Shown: positions 1 through 4,195 of the stretch, in pieces | How positions within the stretch are numbered: the first letter of the stretch is position 1 | Layout: each line of letters begins with the position of its first letter | Origin: SHLJ01 sp041618535 | GTDB lineage: Bacteria > Bacteroidota > Bacteroidia > Flavobacteriales > Flavobacteriaceae | Length of the DNA: 9,182 nt | Assembly (NCBI GenBank): GCA_041618535.1 | Contig: JBFKFP010000115.1 | Coordinates: 1 to 9,182 of the forward strand | Reading direction: 5' to 3' | The notes under the pieces: generated by a model | What the model was told of the DNA's origin: nothing | The model's database searches: none | What the model saw: the letters and a program-made list of their open reading frames with translations, nothing else | Made by a program: the position numbers and the translations under genes

Positions 1-123
1 ACTGCCTTCGCAGTCATGCTTCATTGTTCCCTTATCCGAACTCGAGCAAGCTCGGTTCGTCCCGGAAAACAATAAAGCCGAATGATTCCATCCGGCTTTT
101 ATTTATCTGTACCAAAGGTGGGA
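1..123. repeat. Direct repeat copy 1 (tRNA-Leu tail plus terminator plus hairpin), 5' truncated by window
   Basis: Bases 1-123 match bases 180-302 with one mismatch that I can find (C at 107, T at 286), giving a tandem period of 179 bp. On the minus strand this copy begins with the last 14 nt of the tRNA-Leu gene (TCCCACCTTTGGTA, at 110-123), then a copy of its terminator (74-99) and a hairpin at 37-59 (arms CGAAC/CGAGC and GCTCG/GTTCG). The 56 bp between the copies (124-179) are not repeated. They contain CCCACC (146-151), which could pair with GGTGGG at 117-122 of the tRNA tail. No credible protein is encoded; short ORFs here are translated repeat. The left limit of the repeat is unknown because the window starts inside it. 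Confidence 0.9.
74..99 (-). terminator. Duplicated copy of the tRNA-Leu terminator
   Basis: Identical to the hairpin at 253-278: on the minus strand AAAGCCGGATG, loop GAAT, CATTCGGCTTT, 11 pairs including one G-U, followed by a T-rich run. It follows the orphan 14-nt tRNA tail of repeat copy 1 and would act as a second terminator for minus-strand transcription. Confidence 0.6.
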
Positions 124-179
124 TTAGCTCCTTTCAGTCGCTGGGCCCACCAGAACATGTTGAAAATAAAAGCCAAATG

Positions 180-302
180 ACTGCCTTCGCAGTCATGCTT
201 CATTGTTCCCTTATCCGAACTCGAGCAAGCTCGGTTCGTCCCGGAAAACAATAAAGCCGAATGATTCCATCCGGCTTTTATTTATTTGTACCAAAGGTGG
301 GA
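180..302. repeat. Direct repeat copy 2, adjoining and including the 3' end of intact tRNA-Leu
   Basis: Second copy of the 123-bp repeat. Homology ends at 302/303, inside the tRNA: after the 3' strand of the T stem plus one T-loop base. So the duplicated part of the tRNA is exactly its 3'-terminal 14 nt. Within this copy are an 8-bp hairpin ATGACTGC-CTTC-GCAGTCAT at 177-196 (starting 3 bp before the copy), a 10-bp hairpin with one bulged T at 216-238, and the tRNA terminator at 253-278. A repeated tRNA 3' end is the usual footprint of site-specific integration or of tandem duplication by slippage; the sequence alone does not decide between them. Confidence 0.9.
253..278 (-). terminator. Rho-independent-type terminator of tRNA-Leu
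   Basis: Eleven nt past the tRNA 3' end on the minus strand lies an 11-bp stem (AAAGCCGGATG / CATTCGGCTTT, one G-U pair) with loop GAAT, followed by TTTATTGTTTT. The A/T-rich flanks make it usable in both directions. There is no plus-strand gene to its left in the window, so ending the tRNA transcript is the likely role. Confidence 0.7.
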
Positions 303-372
303 CTCGAACCCACACGTCCTAATGGACATTGGATTTTGAATCCAACGTGTCTACCAATTCCACCACTTTGGC
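289..372 (-). tRNA. tRNA-Leu (anticodon CAA)
   Basis: An 84-nt gene on the minus strand folds as a type II tRNA. Acceptor strands are GCCAAAG and CTTTGGT, with discriminator A. The D arm is GTG...CAC with the GG-containing loop GAATTGGTAGA. The anticodon stem TTGGA/TCCAA carries the loop TTCAAAA, so the anticodon is CAA and it reads UUG. A long variable arm (GTCCATTAGGAC) marks a leucine isoacceptor. The T arm is GTGGG-TTCGAGT-CCCAC. CCA is not encoded (CAA follows the discriminator), so CCA-adding enzyme would be needed. Position 1-72 is a G-U pair rather than the usual G-C. The promoter just upstream overlaps the end of the GIY-YIG gene, and a terminator follows at 253-278. Confidence 0.95.
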
Positions 373-384
373 AATTAAGGACTA

Positions 385-416
385 CAAAATTAGAGTTTAT
401 CTCGAATTTTCCGAAG
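385..416 (-). promoter_or_regulatory. Promoter of intact tRNA-Leu, overlapping the GIY-YIG stop codon
   Basis: On the minus strand TAATTTTG (392-385) fits the Bacteroidota -7 box TAnnTTTG exactly and ends 12 nt before the tRNA 5' base. Its first three bases are the TAA stop of the GIY-YIG gene. A -33 element is weaker: TTCGG lies 18 to 20 nt upstream (about 415-411) with no clear TTG. The same box at nearly the same distance precedes the broken tRNA copy, which supports it. Confidence 0.6.
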
Positions 417-635
417 TTTTTCCCTCCCAATTCCAGATTTCCAATATTTTTCTCTTTCCCTTGCCTTCTTGCGGTCTTCAACCTGCTCTTTTAAAATCAA
501 TTTGAATGGTGAATAAGGCTTAGTGGTTTTTTCCCAGCCTTTGTTATGACGTTTAAGCCTGTTCTCAATATTTGATGTCAGTCCGACATAAATATAATTC
601 GCTGACAAACTGGATATGGCATAAACATATAACAA
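390..635 (-). CDS. Small GIY-YIG nuclease-family protein
   Basis: A compact GIY-YIG domain of about 81 residues. The two signature strands read YVY and YVG, eleven residues apart; the conserved Arg follows in NRLKRHN, and the conserved Glu sits in REREKYWKSG near the C terminus. Proteins of this size and pattern (UPF0213/YhbQ-like) are single-domain putative DNA endonucleases with mostly unknown targets. There is no ATG in frame after the tRNA fragment. I place the start at a TTG (633-635) so that the protein begins M-L-Y-V-Y, the usual family start. The frame is open further upstream to a GTG at 756-758, but that would translate tRNA and palindrome sequence. The gene lies between a tRNA-Leu 5' half and an intact tRNA-Leu, and is probably transcribed from the promoter at 776-805. 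Family assignment is firm; the start and any homing role are inference. Confidence 0.75.
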   Translation of the reverse strand: MLYVYAISSLSANYIYVGLTSNIENRLKRHNKGWEKTTKPYSPFKLILKEQVEDRKKAREREKYWKSGIGREKLRKIRDKL

Positions 636-661
636 ATAGAAGGGATTTTGAATCCAACGCG

Positions 662-681
662 CCTGCCTGCCGGCAGGCAGG
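662..681. repeat. 20-bp perfect palindrome inserted in tRNA fragment
   Basis: CCTGCCTGCC followed by its exact reverse complement. Removing exactly these 20 bp restores the tRNA D arm. From general knowledge, very similar palindromes interrupt many genes in Bacteroidota and candidate-phylum bacteria (read in protein as PAGRQA or ACRQAG), so this is probably a member of a dispersed short palindromic family. Copy number in this genome cannot be seen here. Confidence 0.85.
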
Positions 682-692
682 TCTACCAATTC

Positions 693-752
693 CCCGCCCG
701 AACGTACCCGTTCGGTACGCCAGCCCGACAATGCCATTCTGGCGGGGGCGGG
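693..752. repeat. 60-bp multi-stem palindromic element inserted in tRNA fragment
   Basis: The outer arms CCCGCCC (693-699) and GGGCGGG (746-752) are perfect inverted repeats. Inside are two further hairpins: GAACG/CGTTC at 700-713 and CGCCAG/CTGGCG at 718-744, the latter with an inner AATG/CATT. The whole can fold as a three-way structure. Precise removal of 60 bp rejoins GTGGTG to GAATTGG, the correct tRNA sequence. It has no coding capacity and no evident target duplication, and resembles a REP- or MITE-like short element that would need a transposase acting in trans. Confidence 0.75.
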
Positions 753-775
753 CACCACTTGAGCATCAGGGAAGG

Positions 776-805
776 CAAAATTATAAAATTAATGACTTAA
801 ACCAA
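776..805 (-). promoter_or_regulatory. Promoter of the broken tRNA-Leu / GIY-YIG unit
   Basis: On the minus strand TTG (805-803), a 19-nt spacer and TAATTTTG (783-776) fit the Bacteroidota primary-sigma consensus. The box ends 11 nt before the first base of the tRNA fragment, close to the 12 nt seen at the intact tRNA. It is probably the original tRNA promoter and now drives the fragment and the nuclease gene. It is divergent from the prs promoter, whose -33 element is 23 bp away. Confidence 0.65.
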
Positions 806-828
806 TCAAAATAACCGTCTTTTATGCT

Positions 829-857
829 TTTGTTCACCAAATAAATTTCTAAATTTG
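829..857 (+). promoter_or_regulatory. prs promoter
   Basis: TTTG (829-832), a 17-nt spacer and TAAATTTG (850-857) match the Bacteroidota -33/-7 elements. Transcription would start near 863-865, leaving about 45 nt of leader before the GTG at 909. This position excludes the TTG at 855 as the prs start, because it lies inside the -7 box. Confidence 0.65.
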
Positions 858-870
858 CACCTCATTAAAA

Positions 871-912
871 ATGAGCAGCTTCAGAAGAAATTCCGCTGCA
901 ATTGTACAGTGA
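871..912 (+). CDS. Possible 13-residue leader peptide overlapping prs start
   Basis: The first ATG after the predicted prs transcription start (871) opens a 13-codon ORF encoding MSSFRRNSAAIVQ. Its TGA (910-912) overlaps the proposed prs GTG (909-911) as GTGA, the arrangement seen in translational coupling. No homology is recognised and a 13-codon ORF can arise by chance. The support is positional only. Confidence 0.25.
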   Translation: MSSFRRNSAAIVQ

Positions 913-1847
913 CCAAGATCAAGACAAAAGCAAAGATATTTCCTTGTCGCCAAAGCCATGAGCTTGCGAAGGCAATTGCCAAAGCCTATGGGGAGGAACT
1001 GGGTAAGGTTGATTTCTCGACCTACAGCGATGGTGAATTCCAGGCTTGTTACCGTGAATCTATTCGTGGGGCCAGGATTTTTATCATAGGCTCTACCCAC
1101 CCGGGACCGGAGCACCTTATGGAAATGTTGCTTATGATTGACGCTGCCAAAAGAGCCTCTGCCAGGCATATCACGGCGGTGATGCCATATTTCGGTTGGG
1201 CACGACAGGACAGGAAAGATAAACCCAGAGTGCCGATTGCAGCTAAATTAGTCGCAAAAATGCTAGAGGCCGCGGGAGCGACGCGTATTATTACCATGGA
1301 TCTCCATGCAGACCAGATACAGGGCTTTTTCGAAAAACCGGTTGACCACCTTTATGCCTCTACCATCTTTTTACCATATGTGAGGGGTCTTAAACTGGAG
1401 AACCTGACCATCGCTTCACCCGATATGGGTGGTTCAAAGAGAGCCTATGCATATTCAAAGGCATTGGAGAGCGATGTGGTTATCTGTTATAAGCAAAGGG
1501 CAAAGGCCAATGTGATTTCCCACATGGAATTGATAGGAGATGTTGACGGGAAGCATGTCATCCTGGTTGATGATATGGTTGATACTGCCGGAACCCTGAC
1601 CAAGGCGGCAGATCTTATGATAGAAAGGGGAGCATTGAGTGTTCGTGCCATTTGTACACATGCGGTATTATCGGGCAATGCCTATGAGAGGCTGGATAAT
1701 TCCAAGCTTGAAGAATTGATCGTTACCGATTCCATTCCTTCAAAACCGCATCCTAAGATCAAAGTACTTACTTGTGCAAATCTATTTGCTGATGTCATGC
1801 ATAATGTACATCACAACAAATCGATAAGCACAAAATTTATAATGTAA
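909..1847 (+). CDS. prs: Ribose-phosphate pyrophosphokinase (PRPP synthase)
   Basis: Makes 5-phosphoribosyl-1-diphosphate from ribose 5-phosphate and ATP in the cytoplasm, feeding purine, pyrimidine, NAD, His and Trp synthesis. With the GTG start at 909 it has 312 residues, the normal bacterial class I length. Visible signatures are FSTYSDGEF near the N terminus, the ATP-binding WARQDR (97-102), the catalytic region DLHADQIQGFF (131-141) and the ribose-5-phosphate/PRPP loop VDDMVDTAGT (220-229). The frame is open to a TTG at 855, but that codon sits inside the -7 promoter box, and the extra 18 residues do not look like family sequence. rplY follows after 18 nt, so the two are probably co-transcribed, ending at the 2568-2620 terminator. 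Identity is certain; the start choice is an inference from promoter position and family length. Confidence 0.95.
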   Translation: MTKIKTKAKIFPCRQSHELAKAIAKAYGEELGKVDFSTYSDGEFQACYRESIRGARIFIIGSTHPGPEHLMEMLLMIDAAKRASARHITAVMPYFGWARQDRKDKPRVPIAAKLVAKMLEAAGATRIITMDLHADQIQGFFEKPVDHLYASTIFLPYVRGLKLENLTIASPDMGGSKRAYAYSKALESDVVICYKQRAKANVISHMELIGDVDGKHVILVDDMVDTAGTLTKAADLMIERGALSVRAICTHAVLSGNAYERLDNSKLEELIVTDSIPSKPHPKIKVLTCANLFADVMHNVHHNKSISTKFIM

Positions 1848-1865
1848 ATCAATTATCAATTTAAA

Positions 1866-2546
1866 ATGAAGTCAATTACAATTAATGGATCTCAAAGAGA
1901 AAGCGTGGGCAAGCGTTCAACGAAAGCCTTACGTAATGCTGGACGGATTCCTTGCGTATTATACGGAGGAGAAGAGCCAGTACATTTCTCCGCAGAAGAG
2001 CTGGCATTCTCAAAACTCGTATACACGCCCGATGCGCATACGGTTGTGATTGCCCTTGAAAACGGAGAAAGCTACAAAGCGGTTATGCAGGATATTCAAT
2101 TTCATCCTGTGACCGATAAAATTCTTCATATCGATTTTTACCGATTGTTTGACGATAAGGAAATCGCCATGGATATTCCTGTTCGCTTGAATGGAAATTC
2201 GATCGGTGTGCGAAACGGTGGTGTTCTCAGACGAAATAACCGTCACCTGAGGGTGAAGGCCCTTCCGGCCAACCTGCCTGATTTCATCGATGTCGATATT
2301 TCTAAAATGAAGATCGGTGCAAAAGTTTATGTAACAGAATTAGAAAAAGAAGAGTTCCGATTCCTTCATCCGGATAACACAGTAGTATGCCAGATTAAAA
2401 CTGCCAGAACTGCCATTCTTACCGGTGACGAGGAAGATGAAGAACTCGAAGGAGAAGAAGGAGAAGTTGCAGAAGGAGCTGAAGGCGCTGCTGCTGAAGG
2501 CGGAGGAGATGCCCCTGCTGCAGATAGCGGAGAAGCTAAGGAATAA
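1866..2546 (+). CDS. rplY: 50S ribosomal protein L25 / general stress protein Ctc
   Basis: The long form of L25, which binds 5S rRNA in the large ribosomal subunit. Its 226 residues comprise an N-terminal L25 beta-barrel (about 1-92, with GKRSTKALRNAGRIPCVLYG), the TL5/CTC C-terminal domain (about 95-185, with HIDFYRL at the junction and PVRLNG at its start) and a highly acidic Glu/Ala/Gly tail (188-226). Such acidic tails are common in Ctc-type L25 and probably disordered. It starts at ATG 1866 in the A/T-rich sequence after prs. The prs-rplY pairing also occurs in other bacteria, for example prs-ctc in Bacillus. The low-complexity GAAGGAG-rich DNA of the tail opens an artefactual frame at 2425-2682, which is not a gene. 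Confidence 0.95.
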   Translation: MKSITINGSQRESVGKRSTKALRNAGRIPCVLYGGEEPVHFSAEELAFSKLVYTPDAHTVVIALENGESYKAVMQDIQFHPVTDKILHIDFYRLFDDKEIAMDIPVRLNGNSIGVRNGGVLRRNNRHLRVKALPANLPDFIDVDISKMKIGAKVYVTELEKEEFRFLHPDNTVVCQIKTARTAILTGDEEDEELEGEEGEVAEGAEGAAAEGGGDAPAADSGEAKE

Positions 2547-2567
2547 TACTCTTCTTTTTAAAGAAAT

Positions 2568-2620
2568 AAAGCATCCTCATCCTGATTCTGATCGGGATTT
2601 CAGGATGCTTTTTTTATTTT
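2568..2620 (+). terminator. Strong rho-independent terminator after rplY
   Basis: A perfect 10-bp stem AAAGCATCCT (2568-2577) / AGGATGCTTT (2602-2611) is extended by an inner CCTGAT/ATCGGG stem, and is followed by TTTTTTATTTTT. It ends only 15 nt before the pth start, leaving no space for a separate pth promoter downstream. Confidence 0.9.
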
Positions 2621-2635
2621 TACCAAAAGGATTGC

Positions 2636-3259
2636 ATGCTGAAATCTCTATGGCATTGGCTTGGTTTCATCAGAAAGGATGAAAAGGACGATATGAAGAA
2701 ATATCTAGTAGTCGGATTGGGTAACATCGGTACGGAATATGCCCACACAAGGCATAATATCGGTTTTGATATCGTTGACCATCTTGCGGAACAGCAGGAA
2801 GTTTCTTTTGAAACAAAGAAGTTAGGCGGCCTGGCGAATTTCAGAATAAAAGGGCGATCGGTCTTCTTGCTTAAACCCAGCACTTATATGAATTTAAGCG
2901 GAAAGGCTGTGGTCTACTGGTTAGAGAAAGAGAAGATCCCCCTGGAGCGACTACTTGTTGTCACAGACGACCTTAACCTGCCATTTGGTACCTTGAGGCT
3001 AAAGACCAAGGGAAGCGATGGCGGACATAACGGATTGAAAGATATCCAGGACAAACTCAACACCACAAATTATAACAGGTTCCGTTTTGGAATTTCTGAT
3101 AACTTCGGGAAGGGGCGACAGGTAGATTATGTTCTCAGCCATTGGTCTGACGAAGAAAAGGGTAAATTAGTGGAGCGATTTGATATATCCTCAGACCTTA
3201 TAAGATCATTTGTCCTGGCCGGAGTAAAGGTCACCATGAATGAATACAACGGAAAATAA
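2636..3259 (+). CDS. pth: Peptidyl-tRNA hydrolase
   Basis: Releases tRNA from peptidyl-tRNAs that drop off the ribosome; cytoplasmic and usually essential. Of its 207 residues, 20-207 form the classical Pth fold. Catalytic and substrate residues are present: Asn30 in GLGNIG, His40 in TRHNIGF, Asn86 in STYMNLSG, Asp111 in VTDDLNLPFG and Asn132 in GGHNGLKD, corresponding to E. coli Asn10, His20, Asn68, Asp93 and Asn114. The first 19 residues (MLKSLWHWLGFIRKDEKDD) form an amphipathic then charged leader not present in E. coli Pth. A start at Met20 (2693) would give the classical 188 residues, and I cannot exclude it. ribF follows after 6 nt. The terminator just upstream means pth relies on read-through or on a promoter hidden in the terminator region. 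Confidence 0.95.
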   Translation: MLKSLWHWLGFIRKDEKDDMKKYLVVGLGNIGTEYAHTRHNIGFDIVDHLAEQQEVSFETKKLGGLANFRIKGRSVFLLKPSTYMNLSGKAVVYWLEKEKIPLERLLVVTDDLNLPFGTLRLKTKGSDGGHNGLKDIQDKLNTTNYNRFRFGISDNFGKGRQVDYVLSHWSDEEKGKLVERFDISSDLIRSFVLAGVKVTMNEYNGK

Positions 3260-3265
3260 TAAGAA

Positions 3266-4195
3266 TTGAAAGTCTCAACCGTACTTAAAACACCTTTGAC
3301 CTCAGGCACTGTAGTGACTATAGGCACCTTCGATGGTGTTCATGTTGGTCATCAGAAGATCATAAGGAACTTAGTAGATCTCGGAAGCGAAAAAAACCTG
3401 GAGACCGTGTTGCTGACCTTCTTCCCGCATCCGAGGATGGTGCTGCATAAAGATTCTGAGATTAAATTGCTCAATACCCTGGAAGAAAAAGCTATTATTC
3501 TTGAAAATATTGGCCTGGATCATCTGGTGATAAAGGAATTCACAGCAGACTTCTCGCGAATGACCGCCGAGGAATTTGTTGAGGACATCCTGGTAAAAGC
3601 GCTGAAGACAAAATGCCTGGTCATAGGCTATGATCACAGATTCGGACGAAACAGGGCGGCAAACATTGACGACCTCAGGGAATTCGGAGAGATCTACGAT
3701 TTTGAAGTCATTCAGCTCTCGGCTGAGGAGATAGATGAGGTAGCTGTCAGTTCAACAAAGATCAGGAATGCCCTTGAAACCGGTGAGCTTAAAACAGCCA
3801 ACGCTTATCTTGGCTATCCCTATATGCTTAGTGGAAAAGTAGTTCGGGGAAAAGGCCTGGGCCGTGAACTGAATTTCCCAACCGCAAATCTGCAGATCCC
3901 TGAAAGCTTTAAACTCATCCCGAAGAACGGTGTATACGTTGTCAGTTCTGATATTGACGGAGAAACCGTTTTCGGCATGATGAACATCGGGACCAATCCT
4001 ACAGTGAGCGATGGATCGGTTCAAAATATCGAAATACATTTTTTCGATATCGTCCGTGACCTTTATGGAAAGGCGCTGAGGATAAACGTCCTGGACAGGC
4101 TCAGGGATGAACAGAAATTTGAAACACTTCAGGAACTTCAAAGGCAGCTCGATATGGATCAACATGACGCCAAGTCCAGGATCAGGGATTTATGA
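3266..4195 (+). CDS. ribF: Bifunctional riboflavin kinase / FMN adenylyltransferase
   Basis: Phosphorylates riboflavin to FMN, then adenylylates FMN to FAD. Its 309 residues are in the family's usual range. The N-terminal nucleotidyltransferase domain has GTFDGVHVGH (20-29, with the HxGH motif) and SSTKIR (162-167). The C-terminal riboflavin kinase domain (about 183-305) has GKGLGRELNFPTANL (195-209, PTAN motif), NGVYVV, MMNIGTNPTV and the putative catalytic Glu256 in IEIHFF, ending with RLRDEQKF. The start is a TTG 6 nt after the pth stop; it gives the expected distance of 19 residues to GTFDGVH, and no in-frame ATG lies earlier. The 3' end overlaps the next gene by 4 nt (ATGA), which suggests translational coupling. 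Confidence 0.96.
   Translation: MKVSTVLKTPLTSGTVVTIGTFDGVHVGHQKIIRNLVDLGSEKNLETVLLTFFPHPRMVLHKDSEIKLLNTLEEKAIILENIGLDHLVIKEFTADFSRMTAEEFVEDILVKALKTKCLVIGYDHRFGRNRAANIDDLREFGEIYDFEVIQLSAEEIDEVAVSSTKIRNALETGELKTANAYLGYPYMLSGKVVRGKGLGRELNFPTANLQIPESFKLIPKNGVYVVSSDIDGETVFGMMNIGTNPTVSDGSVQNIEIHFFDIVRDLYGKALRINVLDRLRDEQKFETLQELQRQLDMDQHDAKSRIRDL

Larger units (their letters stand above)
643..764 (-). pseudogene. tRNA-Leu(CAA) 5' half, broken, with two palindromic insertions
   Basis: Three pieces on the minus strand (764-753, 692-682, 661-643) join without gap into the first 42 nt of a tRNA-Leu, running from the acceptor 5' strand through the D arm and anticodon loop to the 3' strand of the anticodon stem. 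It matches the intact tRNA at 289-372 at 39 of 42 positions; differences are at positions 3, 4 and 25 (acceptor GCTCAAG instead of GCCAAAG, D stem CGC instead of CAC). The pieces are separated by inserts at 693-752 (60 bp) and 662-681 (20 bp). The 3' half is absent: GIY-YIG sequence starts directly after AAAATCC. It cannot make a functional tRNA but retains a good promoter. Confidence 0.85.

Noticed and set aside
24..254. 76-codon plus-strand ORF across the repeats
   Set aside because: It translates direct repeat, tRNA tail, terminator and hairpins. The same peptide segment appears twice because the DNA is duplicated. No domain is seen.
1..302. CRISPR array
   Set aside because: Only two long 123-bp copies with a 179-bp period; no short repeat-spacer pattern and no cas genes.
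261..494. ORFs on both strands over the tRNA-Leu gene (VGLEPTRPNGHW-like and GGIGRHVGFK-like)
   Set aside because: They read through the tRNA itself; such translated tRNA ORFs are well-known annotation artefacts.
636..758. N-terminal extension of the GIY-YIG ORF to GTG 756-758
   Set aside because: The 41 extra residues translate the tRNA fragment and both palindromes, and have no domain character. The GIY-YIG domain starts at the TTG codon chosen.
2425..2682. 85-codon ORF MTRKMKNSKEKK...
   Set aside because: Shifted frame of the low-complexity rplY acidic tail, running through the terminator. The Lys/Glu richness is only the GAAGGAG repeat read in another frame.
3752..4165. 137-codon minus-strand ORF in ribF
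   Set aside because: Lies wholly inside ribF, whose motifs continue across it; antisense shadow without domains.
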